A stretch of DNA of 64,000 nt, taken from assembly GCA_021651055.1 (NCBI GenBank), contig JAJHOH010000001.1:3910001-3974000 (forward strand). The letters are read 5' to 3'. This DNA is from Candidatus Manganitrophus morganii (GTDB lineage Bacteria > Nitrospirota > Nitrospiria > SBBL01 > Manganitrophaceae). Below, piece after piece: positions 10,401 to 18,413 of the stretch; the first letter of the stretch is position 1, and each line of letters starts with the position of its first letter. The notes beneath the pieces were generated by a model. That model had not been told where the DNA came from and did no database searches. It saw only the letters and a list, made by a program, of their open reading frames with translations. The position numbers and the translations under genes were made by a program.

Positions 10401-10542
10401 TTTTACGATTAATGTCGAGTTCGTCGGCCCCGCGAGTTACGAATTAGGAATGTTTGCACAAGGCATCTGTGTCAACGGCAGCCCCGCGCGGTCAGCCGGC
10501 GCCGAAGTGTCGGTGACCTTTTCCATCGAGCCCCTCCCCTGA
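7459..10542 (+). CDS. subtilisin-like (S8) serine protease lipoprotein
   Basis: About 1027 aa. Start chosen at 7459 because GGGGGAGGG lies just before it; an upstream ATG at 7435 is in frame. A lipoprotein signal with lipobox LSAC is followed by a Gly run. The S8 triad is readable (numbering from 7435): VTVLVPDLYVG for Asp, LHGYEVAAV with H266, AAGNERND for the oxyanion Asn, and GTSFSAAQVAG with S520. After the protease domain come two EF-hand/dockerin-like calcium loops, DVNNDGLFNHLD and DLNGDGFTGG, then about 400 residues of beta-rich Ig-like sequence. Likely anchored to the outer membrane or cell surface. Long antisense ORFs under it are codon-bias shadows. Confidence 0.88.
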   Translation: MEGCMQVQPIVLSRYKRFLSVVFVLFIGLTFFLSACGNGGGGGGGAGAPGVPVDPPDGTDPPAIQLAGDPATLVLPQLPNVSPVRAPLEEVDAGLLLSRVSVVLNRNATVADFNAAAQKLGATAIAYSRTNSPFLTLIVPRQSSGAAVKRLAVLLRNQPGILLSVPGRQPEGKALPSENGTTVAADSLDHLWPAGFPAAWNLRARAEADCGLRKVTVLVPDLYVGEPFSGFRDQVPGASENFNATPLQPRDPDAVHLHGYEVAAVLAGKFDGAVPTGANPFPDCLKIVPIDLSGFDFFQAAEVIRTAIEGEEGKVIVNGSVGYPIALCGSNGNNPCPDVAIRNAVPVDLQEQMAFRVAAGVVWAEFAVQPTVADDIFLAVAAGNERNDETAGALGQTYAGFRDARLASPFAIATQLPSLPSILADDNLWTNPDSGIPELSLDETRIDQVLQAFEIGVIPPVPDRNLTLVGSTTQGLTANDVERSPYSNDDADLYAVGEGVTGLVSTELKGTSFSAAQVAGLASYLWLLDDDLRSRPVEETLRLIRGTSRKNVEMDDDRTDEGFIDAYAAVLALDALHQTDQIRKTLLDVNNDGLFNHLDLQEFAESYQVGIPNPPSIPAARDYSRFDLNGDGFTGGVLTERFDLDADGLEPDGAPRFTPVTATIGGVAVPLNEAALTDAQILCYYAYGVDSTGAPFYDASGDTDDVRGTLLSRCLGMQMDVDFPNQFEFETSAPLRVTLQQPDGAGGFAPAPNIFVQLSPDCATASPASGRTNGSGEFNTTVSFGSGCADLSVVVTAHADEGSPPLAQQTVEAFARGPGVRLNRIATTKGEVTHSGGTLVQDQNTSIYPPEQGRDYTPPAVALNDSGTHSPDPLTSSYTYAADYVESVSASEVRTDTVTGGALRLTASCSAEGNAQITVVTTGLVAPYLQFPEGRFRLIIDGTLSGTVSNANFEARFNLRKSTSPVQSVTLRTGDQVPSRPFTINVEFVGPASYELGMFAQGICVNGSPARSAGAEVSVTFSIEPLP

Positions 10543-10712
10543 TTTTCATCGCGCGTGAAAGCCTCTTCCGACCCGCGCAATTCTGTTCCCGGCGGCGTTG
10601 ACGAACACGAGAGAATCGGCTACAGTTCGAGCACGTCATCGTTACGTTTAACGAAGAGACCGGATGAAGCGAACATTGATTTTATCCAGTGCATGACCCT
10701 TTAGGTTCGACC

Positions 10713-12581
10713 ATGCCTCAAGAAGAAAAACCGTTCAATCTTCTCCGCTGGTTTTCCGTTTTAAGCCTTCTGTCGATCTCCGCGATCACCGTTTTCTCCG
10801 CCGTTCTCCTCTCCCGCCTCTTGTCCGAAAAGATGATTCAGCGCGACGCCGTCTTAACGATGGAGTTCGTCCAGACCCTTCTCGAAGACCAGGAGACGGC
10901 CGCCTATTTCGGGTCGGGGGGAACGGACCGGTCCAGGGAGGTCCTTGAACGCTTTTTTGAAAAAATGACCGTCCTGCCGGAGGTCGTCCGGACCAATGTC
11001 TATGCCAAAGATGGGACGATCATCTGGTCGAACGACCGCCGTTTTATCGGACACCGGTTCGATCCGAATCCGCAACTGGAAGAAGCCCTCTCCGGGAGGC
11101 TTGCCGTCCACAGCGGGGAATCGGGCAAGCCGGTGAAACCGGAGCATGTCTTCGATGAAGCGGTCCCTTATTTCGCCGAATTTTATATTCCCGTTTGGGA
11201 CGGCGGAAAGGAGGCGGTGGCGGGGGTGGTGGAAGTCTACAAAAATCCGATCTCCCTTTTCCGGGAGATCGAGCAAGGGAGACGCCGGGTCTGGTGGAGC
11301 GCCCTCCTCGGCGGCCTTTTTCTTTATGCCACCCTCTTCTGGATTGTCCGGCGGGCCGCCGCCGTCATCCGACGGCAGCGGGAGCGCCAGGCCGCGACGG
11401 CAAATGAATTGACCCGGCTGCAGGGGCAGCTCGTCCAGGCGGAGAAGCTCTCGGCCATCGGAGAGCTGGTCTCCGGCGTCGCGCACGAGCTGAATAACCC
11501 GCTCACCAGCATCATCGGTTTTTCCGAGCTCCTTCTCACCGTTCCCGAGCCCGGTTCGATCCAAAAACGGCTGAAGATCATCCAGAGCGAGGCGCTGCGT
11601 TGCTCGAAGATCATCGAGAACCTCCTTGCCTTTGCCAGAAGAGAAGCCTTTTCACCGAGGGAGACCGACCTGTATGCCTTGCTGAAAAGAACCCTTGAAA
11701 TCAAGGCCCGTCCCTTTTTATTGGACGACATCGAAGTGAAAGTCGACTTCGAAGATTCCCTCCCTGCGGTCTCCGCCGACGAGAGCCAGATTCAGCAGGT
11801 CTTCATGAACATCTTGAACAACGCTCAGCAGGCGATGATGGAGAAGACCGACCGGCGGACGCTGGTGATCGAGGGGAGGAGAAAAGAGGGGTTCATTCAG
11901 ATTGTTTTTAAAGACAGCGGCCCGGGGATCCCCGAGGCGCTTTTGCCGAAGATCTTCGATCCTTTTTTCACCACCAAGCCGGTCGGGGTCGGCACTGGCC
12001 TCGGATTGAGCGTCTCGTATGGGATTATCAAAGCCCACGGCGGGCGGCTCTTTGCGGAGAGCCGGCGGGGGGGCGGCGCTCGGATTTACGTCGAGCTGCC
12101 GATCGAGCCGATCGGGGTTCCCGTTCGGGAAGGGGCGGAAGAGGTCGCGGGAGCCCCCTCCCGGGGCGACCGGGCGGTCTTGTCGGGAAAGCGGATTCTT
12201 GTCGTGGATGATGAAGCGCACATCGTGGAGATGATCCGGAACGCATTGTTGCAGCGGGGGGCCGATGTGACGACCGCCCCGGACGGTCCCGAGGCGCTGG
12301 CGTGGATCGAGCGCCGTCCCTTCGATCTGATTCTCACCGACATCAAGATGCCTCGGATGGATGGGGTCGATCTCTTCACGTCGATCATTCATCTGTCGCC
12401 CGATTTCTCGGAGAAGGTGATTTTTCTGACGGGGGACACGATGAACCCGCGGACCCGCGAATTTCTCCATCAGGGGGGGCATCCCTTCCTGGCCAAGCCG
12501 TTTGAAATCGAGCAGCTGCTCAATGCCATTTTAAAAAAGCTCGATCCCGCTCCGAACGCCGAACCGCGGAAAGGCCTGTAG
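10713..12581 (+). CDS. membrane hybrid sensor histidine kinase with C-terminal receiver
   Basis: About 622 aa from ATG 10713 (in-frame ATG at 10689 possible; neither has a good ribosome site). Two membrane helices (about residues 18-40 and 195-215) enclose a periplasmic sensor. The HisKA box is GVAHELNNPLTSIIGF, the N box NILNNAQQAM, then DSGPGIPE and GTGLGLSVSYG for ATP binding. The C-terminal receiver has VVDDE, LILTDIKMPRMDG with the phospho-Asp, and FLAKPF. The ELNNP H-box is typical of NtrB-like kinases. No response-regulator gene adjoins it, so the output partner is elsewhere. Confidence 0.93.
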   Translation: MPQEEKPFNLLRWFSVLSLLSISAITVFSAVLLSRLLSEKMIQRDAVLTMEFVQTLLEDQETAAYFGSGGTDRSREVLERFFEKMTVLPEVVRTNVYAKDGTIIWSNDRRFIGHRFDPNPQLEEALSGRLAVHSGESGKPVKPEHVFDEAVPYFAEFYIPVWDGGKEAVAGVVEVYKNPISLFREIEQGRRRVWWSALLGGLFLYATLFWIVRRAAAVIRRQRERQAATANELTRLQGQLVQAEKLSAIGELVSGVAHELNNPLTSIIGFSELLLTVPEPGSIQKRLKIIQSEALRCSKIIENLLAFARREAFSPRETDLYALLKRTLEIKARPFLLDDIEVKVDFEDSLPAVSADESQIQQVFMNILNNAQQAMMEKTDRRTLVIEGRRKEGFIQIVFKDSGPGIPEALLPKIFDPFFTTKPVGVGTGLGLSVSYGIIKAHGGRLFAESRRGGGARIYVELPIEPIGVPVREGAEEVAGAPSRGDRAVLSGKRILVVDDEAHIVEMIRNALLQRGADVTTAPDGPEALAWIERRPFDLILTDIKMPRMDGVDLFTSIIHLSPDFSEKVIFLTGDTMNPRTREFLHQGGHPFLAKPFEIEQLLNAILKKLDPAPNAEPRKGL

Positions 12582-12673
12582 GTTTTTTCAACATTCCGGG
12601 AAAGAAGAAATGCGTGCAAAACGCGCATCGAGATCGAATCGACGAAAAAGTAATCCGCGCTTCGTGGAAGCAA

Positions 12674-12709
12674 AGAGCCCCGCCCTTTATTTGGGCGGGG
12701 CTCTTTTTG
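12674..12709. terminator. bidirectional intrinsic terminator
   Basis: AGAGCCCCGCCC (12674-12685) / GGGCGGGGCTCT (12693-12704) with a 7-nt loop, then TTTTT. It lies between the convergent kinase and the 74-codon gene. Confidence 0.9.
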
Positions 12710-12715
12710 TCTGCA

Positions 12716-12940
12716 TCACTGCCTTGGCGCGCCCCGTTGTCCTTTGGCGGGGAGCTCGGGGATCTGGCGGACGCGGGTGGGGGAGCGGTTCTCGAAGCGC
12801 TCCGTCAGGTCGGAGGTCATCGGCTTGGCGCGCTTGCGGTAGACGTTGTCGGCCCGCTTCAGCTTCCGCGGGTTCTGAGCGGGGTTGCCTTTGGGGTGGG
12901 TCGTTCGTTTTTGCTTGGCGACTTTTTTATTGCTCGGCAT
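12716..12940 (-). CDS. small very basic protein, 74 aa, unknown function
   Basis: Rich in Lys, Arg, Asn and Pro from the start (MPSNKKVAKQKRTTHPKG), with no Cys and no hydrophobic stretch. AAGGAGG lies 12 nt upstream of the ATG and a strong terminator follows the stop, so it is a real transcription unit. The composition suggests nucleic-acid binding (inference only). No family recognised. Confidence 0.7.
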   Translation of the reverse strand: MPSNKKVAKQKRTTHPKGNPAQNPRKLKRADNVYRKRAKPMTSDLTERFENRSPTRVRQIPELPAKGQRGAPRQ

Positions 12941-12959
12941 GGTTCAATCTTCCTCCTTT

Positions 12960-13415
12960 GTAAAAGTTGAAAGACGTGATCATCCTTCCTTAAATTCAGT
13001 CTACTCTTAGTTAAAGAATTACTTCAAGATGGCCGCCGTTGGTCTTTTTTGGATAGATTGTGTTTCAGAATCTTCATTCGTCTTGTGGTATGTTCCCATT
13101 CTTTCAAGCCTTTTCATTTTGGTCTGCAAAGTTTTCTGCAATAAAAACTTTCTTGTGATCTTGGCACCGATTCAGTATACTCCCTGAAAGAATCTAACTT
13201 GGGGAATCTTAATTTTCTTTTTGTACTTTCCGATCTGGGAGACCGAGTCAAAAAAAGTCCGGAGCCGAGAAGGAGGATGCAACAAAATCACCCTCTTTTA
13301 TAGAGACTGGGTGATTCGGCAATTAGGAGCACTTAATTTGTTTCAATCCAAAGTGTAAAAGAGTTTAAATCCTAGAGGCTGTCGAGAGCCATATTCTTCG
13401 GAGCCCTGCTGCCTG
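12960..13415. other. AT-rich leader region of the RT module; possible structured RNA
   Basis: This 455-bp non-coding stretch is clearly more AT-rich than its surroundings. TTGTGA at 13153-13158 and TATACT at 13176-13181 (17-bp spacer) make a promoter, predicting a transcribed leader of about 230 nt. Within it AATCACCC (13286-13293) pairs with GGGTGATT (13309-13316) over a 15-nt loop. GGAGCC occurs twice, near 13261 and 13400. The length before the first codon is compatible with a non-coding RNA as in retrons and DRT3, but no defining retron repeat pair was found. Confidence 0.4.
13153..13181 (+). promoter_or_regulatory. promoter candidate of the MTase-like/RT operon
   Basis: TTGTGA - 17 bp - TATACT, about 235 bp before the first gene. 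Confidence 0.5.
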
Positions 13416-14384
13416 ATGTCTGTGCGCTTGCTTGATCCTAATCTACTTCCACCTACGCTGTGGGACAGTTCATCTGGAACTTTAATTCTCCCACCTGCAC
13501 TTGCACGAGCGTATCAAACTGTAATTGACCGCCATGGCCTTAGAGAATTGGCCGAATCTCGTGATCAGAAAGATCCTCCCTATGGAGGTCCGGAAAAAGA
13601 AAGGACTGACAAGCATTTAGCCCAAGCATTTGTTAGCTCCGTAGCTCGAACACAGCTTGCTTTGTTAGATCCCAATAACGACTTACCTCTCGTGTCCAAT
13701 AGCTTTATTTCTTGCCTTGCTGGAAACAGCGTGAATTTAACGGATGCCCCGTGCGGTGCCGGAGCTGCTGTTTTTTCCTTCCTTGCCAATATTGCGGAAT
13801 TACGTTCTCAAAATGTGCTGCCTAGAGAACCTTTAGATGTCGTTTTAGTAGGTGCTGAGTTGTCAGGTTCGGCGAGGGCTTATGCCGAAGAAATTTTATT
13901 ACAGCTTCGCCCGTCGCTGGAGGCGCAGGCTATTTTTGTTAACTCAGAGTTCAGGGAGTGGGATGTCACGAACTCGCTTAGTAATACCGACCTGATACAA
14001 AGGGTAACAATAACTTCCTCGAAGTGTTCTAAGCGTCTTCTCATTGTAGCTAACTTCAATGGTTACCTAGAAAAAGAAAGAAAACGAAAGGACTCGGTGC
14101 ATCAGATAGAAGAACTCTTCCGTCATGCATCAGGCAAGAACAGTATGGCGATTTGGATTGAACCGAATATGAATCGTGCAACTAGCATCGGGGGGACCTT
14201 CTCTTGGCTCCGTGCTCTCCTAGGGGAAAAGTGGAGACAATTCGCGAGGGAGAGTTTTGGCGGGGATGATCCAAAACCAATTAGCACTTCGTCGGCTCAC
14301 TTCCGGCTTCCTCTTAACCCGAATACCTCCGCTCGGCGGGTACATCTTGCAGTTATGTCCGTTGACTTAGGTCGAGCTAAATGA
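13416..14384 (+). CDS. class I methyltransferase-like (Rossmann) protein paired with reverse transcriptase
   Basis: 322 aa. Residues about 105-240 carry the order of a SAM-dependent methyltransferase fold: NLTDAPCGAGAAVFSFL (motif I, glycine-rich), then DVVLVGAELSGSARAYAEE (acidic end of strand 2), FVNSEFREWDV, and KRLLIVANFNGYLE. Its N-terminal 100 residues match nothing I know. The stop overlaps the RT start as ATGA, so translation is coupled. Base composition is AT-rich with codons such as TTA and AGA common, unlike the GC-rich neighbours; this suggests transfer. Activity is inferred from motif order only; it may be a degenerate binding fold. No Shine-Dalgarno precedes the ATG. Confidence 0.7.
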   Translation: MSVRLLDPNLLPPTLWDSSSGTLILPPALARAYQTVIDRHGLRELAESRDQKDPPYGGPEKERTDKHLAQAFVSSVARTQLALLDPNNDLPLVSNSFISCLAGNSVNLTDAPCGAGAAVFSFLANIAELRSQNVLPREPLDVVLVGAELSGSARAYAEEILLQLRPSLEAQAIFVNSEFREWDVTNSLSNTDLIQRVTITSSKCSKRLLIVANFNGYLEKERKRKDSVHQIEELFRHASGKNSMAIWIEPNMNRATSIGGTFSWLRALLGEKWRQFARESFGGDDPKPISTSSAHFRLPLNPNTSARRVHLAVMSVDLGRAK

Positions 14385-16120
14385 AACGTTTAAGGCCAGG
14401 CATCCTTTCTGTCCGGGCGATAAATCAATATCGCCGGCGTGATGTACTGTCCTATCTGGGCCTTCGATACTACCTCCAAAACTTGGCTTCTCGAACCGAC
14501 CAATGGGCAGAACAGGTTGCTGTGGACCTTGTCCTGACACGCACAGTTGCCTCTTACTTTCATGCTTATCACTTTAAGGAAACCACAGATACGGGAATAA
14601 TCGAGCACCGAGCAATTTTCCTCCCTGGTGCCAACGAGGCCCTTGCTGAAGCTGCCTTGCTTAAGGAGTGTGCAAACCGCGGGCATGCTTTCGGCAACCC
14701 TTCATGCGTTTTCAGCTACGAGTTGAACCATGGAAGTAGCCGCTCTGGAGTTTTTCGTAACTACATGGATGGCATTCGAGCTAGGCAACAGGCGGTGGCT
14801 AAAGCGTGTGATGCTACGCCGAATGGTATTGTCCTTTATACAGATATCAAGCGTTTTTACCCATCCATTCGATCAGACCTTGCAGTGCGGGTTTGGCGGC
14901 GACAGTCTGATATTGGGAGTCTCCCAGAGCGCTATCGGGATCTTGGTGAAAAGCTTATAAAGGAATATAGCATGGTAGGGAATGCTGGGGAACACAGCAT
15001 TCTGACCGGGCCTATGTTTAGCCATCTTCTAGGTAATCTGGTGTTGAGGGAAATTGATGACTCTGCAGCAAAACTTCCAGTGAAATACTTCCGTTATGTT
15101 GACGACATTATCCTCGTGGGTAGTTCGGACGCCGTAGTACAGTCGTTAGGTATTTTACAGAGCCGTTTCGGTGATCTAGGACTCATTCTTCATAATGAAT
15201 CCTCTCCCAAAAATATTAAAGTGCCAGCTAGAGAATGGCTCCGTGGCCGTAATGACTTTCAAGACCCTCCCCAACGAACTCATTGGCTCAACCTGATCAG
15301 AGACTTAAAAAGGTTTCTTCTTCTAAATCCCCGGGAACGTGAAAACCTACAGGAAGCGTTTCGTAATGAAGGAATTCGAATTCCTATCCGAGACTATAGC
15401 AATGCGGTTCTTGAGCGCAGTTTCCTGGAGGGAATAGGTCATTTAATTAAAAAGCCTTGGTTTAGGGGGAGAGCCCAAGCCGTATCTATACAGTCCTTGC
15501 TCTCTCAGGCAAAGGAGCTTCGGAAAAAATATGAGGGCGAATTTCGTACTCTTACTGCCAATGCAGGAATGCTTTCCAGGTTTGAGCGTAAACGCCGAAT
15601 TCCCAAATTGCGCTATCGTGCTGGCCGCCTAATTTACCTCGCTCCAGACAGCTCGCTTGAATCCCTTTATCGTTTAGCACGCGAATTTCCAGAGCTTCAC
15701 TTTCATGCACAAGTTATGGATGCAGTCGCCAGAGGAAACGTCGACCGATTGTTGCCGATGGGATCAAACGCCGCGCAGGCCGCTGCGCAGCCTCTGAGAG
15801 CTGCCGGGAAACGGTGCACTACAACGCTCTTAGAATTTTCGAGTGCAGCAGACCAGTCTCTATCTGTTTTCCTACTTAACGGAGTATCAGTGGATAGGCC
15901 AAAATCAGCAACAGAGGGGTCAGACTTAATGCGCTTTGCGTCCTCTGGTTCTGATATTGGCCTCATGAAAGACTCCGAGCCTTTTATACGAGAGCTCGCC
16001 TGTCTCCACGGAATAACCGAATCGCCGCGGCACCCGGAAATTCTAGAAGACGTTTTCGATAAGGATGAAGATTTGGCTATGGATGCCATTGACCAGCTGC
16101 AACAATCAATATCTCTTTAA
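14381..16120 (+). CDS. reverse transcriptase, defence/retron-type (UG/Abi or DRT-like)
   Basis: 579 aa. RT motif A is VLYTDIKRFYPSI with catalytic D155. Motif B is in TGPMFSHLLGNLVLREID, and motif C is FRYVDDIILVG with D241-D242. The fingers region has HGSSRSGVFRNYMDGIRAR. About 300 residues after the palm are helical (LIRDLKRFLLLNPRERENL; FRNEGIRIPIRDYSNAVLER) and hold no recognisable maturase, endonuclease or protease domain, as in non-mobile DRT-type enzymes. No group II intron RNA, Cas1 or diversity-generating repeat is nearby. The obligate-looking partner is the upstream MTase-like gene (4-bp overlap). AT-rich, suggesting horizontal origin. Probable role: anti-phage (inference). Confidence 0.87.
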   Translation: MKRLRPGILSVRAINQYRRRDVLSYLGLRYYLQNLASRTDQWAEQVAVDLVLTRTVASYFHAYHFKETTDTGIIEHRAIFLPGANEALAEAALLKECANRGHAFGNPSCVFSYELNHGSSRSGVFRNYMDGIRARQQAVAKACDATPNGIVLYTDIKRFYPSIRSDLAVRVWRRQSDIGSLPERYRDLGEKLIKEYSMVGNAGEHSILTGPMFSHLLGNLVLREIDDSAAKLPVKYFRYVDDIILVGSSDAVVQSLGILQSRFGDLGLILHNESSPKNIKVPAREWLRGRNDFQDPPQRTHWLNLIRDLKRFLLLNPRERENLQEAFRNEGIRIPIRDYSNAVLERSFLEGIGHLIKKPWFRGRAQAVSIQSLLSQAKELRKKYEGEFRTLTANAGMLSRFERKRRIPKLRYRAGRLIYLAPDSSLESLYRLAREFPELHFHAQVMDAVARGNVDRLLPMGSNAAQAAAQPLRAAGKRCTTTLLEFSSAADQSLSVFLLNGVSVDRPKSATEGSDLMRFASSGSDIGLMKDSEPFIRELACLHGITESPRHPEILEDVFDKDEDLAMDAIDQLQQSISL

Positions 16121-16691
16121 AACAGTTCCTGTATCTGAAGGGGTCTGATGTGTCAAGTCTGCTCTTGGCTCATCTAGAGTGAGAGAGAAAAACCTTAGAA
16201 AGTTTTCTCATTTTGTTTAAGAAGTAATCTCAACCTCTGTTCCCACCGGCACCACCCCTCCAGAGTTCTTCAGTCTCCAGATTCGTCACCGTAACACAAC
16301 TCGCGTCCAATCAAAGAGTAGATGCCGGGCCCTATTCAAACAAAGTCCTCCCACCTCATACTCATGACTCATCATGTTCACTCCTATGAACCTATTGAAC
16401 CTTCTGAAATGAAACAGGTGGCCGATGGGAATATTGTGGGAAGGGCGATCGACTCATCTCCATCCCCGCAGGTCGCCACGCCGTTGAATGCAGCCGTTTT
16501 CCCTGGTTCTCTGTAATAGCTATCATGCAGATTCTCCACGAAATGATTTTCGCGGAGATATTCTTCCTCGTGATTTTCTCCTGAAACATATATGTTTGGT
16601 ATACTAACCCCGATAGATCAAAACTGAAAAACCTTCCTTAAACCGCCTGGCTGAAGCCGATAAAAAACAGTTCCACCGAATGGAGCCGAAG
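16121..16691. other. non-coding region after the RT module
   Basis: About 570 bp without a credible gene. An imperfect hairpin TCTCCACGAAA / TTTCGCGGAGA lies at 16533-16558. ORFs of 64-65 codons on both strands (16322-16516, 16392-16589) lack ribosome sites and known motifs. A faint C-terminus-like reading on the minus strand at 16217-16288 may be a gene remnant. Confidence 0.4.
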
Positions 16692-18164
16692 ATGAAAACG
16701 ATGAAGACAATTGGATTGATGTTTATTGGGATTGTTTTAAGTCTTACGCTCATTTCTTGCGGGGAGGACGGCTCCGACGGGGCGCTGGGTCCGGCAGGAC
16801 CCGAGGGTCAGATCGGTCAGACAGGCCCGGCGGGATCCGACGGTCAGGATGGTCTTGATGGAGCGGCGGGGACCAACGGTCAGAATGGTCTTGATGGAGC
16901 GGATGGGTCCGACGGTCAAGATGGTCTTGATGGGACGGATGGGGCCGATGGTCAGGATGGTCTTGATGGGGCGCCGGGGCCCGGCGTCACCTGGGCCACC
17001 GTTTCCAGCGCCACGCAGGCTGCTCCGAACGGAGGCTATCTGACCAACAGCGCTTCAGAAGTCGTCATCACCCTCCCGCCCTCCGCCTCTCTTGCCGAGG
17101 GGGACATCGTTCAGGTCTCCGGGATCGGCGCGGGAGGGTGGCGGATCGCCCAAAATGCCGGGCAATCGGTCATCACAAAAAAGATGTTTGACCCGTCGGG
17201 TCCCCCTTGGGCGGCACGTGACTTGGGTCGAAACTGGATTGCGATGGCCTCCTCGGCCGACGGGACCCGGCTGGTCGCCGTCGTGAACGGGGGGCAGATT
17301 TACACCTCGACCGATTCGGGCGCGAACTGGACGGCCCGCGAATCGAATCGAAACTGGCGAGGGGTCGCCTCCTCGGCCGATGGGACCCAATTGGTCGCCG
17401 TCGTAGACGGGGGGCAGATTTACACTTCCACCGACGCGGGGGCCAATTGGACGGCGCGCGAGTCGAACCGAAATTGGATCTCCGTCGCCTCCTCGGCCGA
17501 CGGGGCCCGGCTTGTTGCCGCGCCATTCGGCAGTCAGATTTACACTTCGACCGACGCGGGGGTGAACTGGACGGCGCGTGATTCGAGTCGGAATTGGATC
17601 GCCGCCGCCTCTTCGGCCGACGGCACCCAGCTGGTTGCCGTGGTAAACGGCGGGCAGATCTACACCTCCATCGATTCTGGAGTGAGCTGGACGGCGCGGG
17701 AGTCGAACCGGAATTGGTGGTCGGTCGCTTCTTCGGCCGATGGAACCCAACTGGCGGCCGCAGTGGCAAACGGACAAATTTATATCTCGGCCGACGCGGG
17801 GGTGAACTGGACGGCGCGGGATACGAATCGGGCTTGGCAGGCGGTCGCCTCGTCGGCCGATGGGATTCGACTGATCGCTGTCGTGGCGAACGGGCAGATT
17901 TATGTTTCCACCGACGCGGGGGCGACCTGGACGGCGCGGGAGTCGAATCGATTCTGGCTCTCGGCGGCGATGTCGGCCAACGGTGCCAAGCTGGTCGCCG
18001 CACACTTTGGCGGGCAGATTTATACCTCTATTCTCGGGGACGAGACCACCGCAGGGACGGCGGGATTTATCAGCGGAGAGCAGTTCGAGGCGATCGCGCT
18101 GCAGTACATCGGCGGCGATCAGTTCATCGTGCTCAGCCATATCGGTGTCTTAACGGCGAATTAA
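16692..18164 (+). CDS. collagen-like / seven-repeat beta-propeller lipoprotein
   Basis: About 490 aa; start at 16692 chosen because GGAG sits 6 nt before it (in-frame ATG at 16680). The signal peptide ends in lipobox LISC. Then come about 24 Gly-X-Y triplets rich in GQDGLDG, encoded by about four 36-bp DNA repeats near 16841-16975. From 17209 to 18032 there are seven 40-residue repeats (ARESNRNW, ASSADGTQLVAV, GGQIYTSTDAGANWT) with the S/TxDxGxxWT Asp-box, predicting a seven-bladed propeller. A C-terminal segment of about 45 residues follows. Likely a surface adhesin or sensor (inference). Repeat number may vary by slippage. Confidence 0.85.
   Translation: MKTMKTIGLMFIGIVLSLTLISCGEDGSDGALGPAGPEGQIGQTGPAGSDGQDGLDGAAGTNGQNGLDGADGSDGQDGLDGTDGADGQDGLDGAPGPGVTWATVSSATQAAPNGGYLTNSASEVVITLPPSASLAEGDIVQVSGIGAGGWRIAQNAGQSVITKKMFDPSGPPWAARDLGRNWIAMASSADGTRLVAVVNGGQIYTSTDSGANWTARESNRNWRGVASSADGTQLVAVVDGGQIYTSTDAGANWTARESNRNWISVASSADGARLVAAPFGSQIYTSTDAGVNWTARDSSRNWIAAASSADGTQLVAVVNGGQIYTSIDSGVSWTARESNRNWWSVASSADGTQLAAAVANGQIYISADAGVNWTARDTNRAWQAVASSADGIRLIAVVANGQIYVSTDAGATWTARESNRFWLSAAMSANGAKLVAAHFGGQIYTSILGDETTAGTAGFISGEQFEAIALQYIGGDQFIVLSHIGVLTAN
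16841..16976 (+). repeat. 36-bp tandem repeats encoding collagen-like triplets
   Basis: About four copies of a 36-bp unit containing GATGGTCTTGATGG, each encoding QDGLDG plus six variable residues. They lie inside the lipoprotein gene. Confidence 0.85.
17209..18032 (+). repeat. seven 120-bp coding repeats (propeller blades)
   Basis: Units of 120 bp share GCCTCCTCGGCCGA-like and CAGATTTACAC-like cores. The last blade is truncated to about 33 codons. Confidence 0.85.
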
Positions 18165-18189
18165 GCACGGCTGAAAGTCCGATCAATGA

Positions 18190-18231
18190 GACCGACTGTC
18201 CGAACGATCCAATGCGGGCAGCCGGTCTTTT
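18190..18231 (+). terminator. probable intrinsic terminator of the propeller lipoprotein
   Basis: GACCGACTGTCC (18190-18201) / GGGCAGCCGGTC (18216-18227), imperfect 12-bp stem, then TTTTATTT. Confidence 0.65.
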
Positions 18232-18413
18232 ATTTGTCGCGGCTGACCTCTTTCTTCCAACGCGATCGCTCAATCCCAGTCACCAGAAAGCCGTTGCTCT
18301 CTTGAAGCGGGAAGCGGCCGCCATTCTTCTATTTATCTCTTTTCCTGACTCCGGTATAATTCCATCCGATTATGTTCGCCGATGTGCAAACGCCCCAAGC
18401 GGGAGGAACCCAA

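Noticed and set aside
13277-13303. Micro-ORF of 8 codons behind AAGGAGG
   Set aside because: Ribosome site directly abuts the ATG, leaving no spacing; the hairpin covers the ORF. Not enough to call.
16217-16288. Possible gene remnant on the minus strand (C-terminus-like reading GGVVPVGTEVEITS)
   Set aside because: Only about 21 codons after a stop; similarity is impressionistic and could be chance.
16322-16516. 64-codon ORF on the plus strand after the RT module
   Set aside because: No ribosome site, no domain, overlaps an ORF on the other strand.
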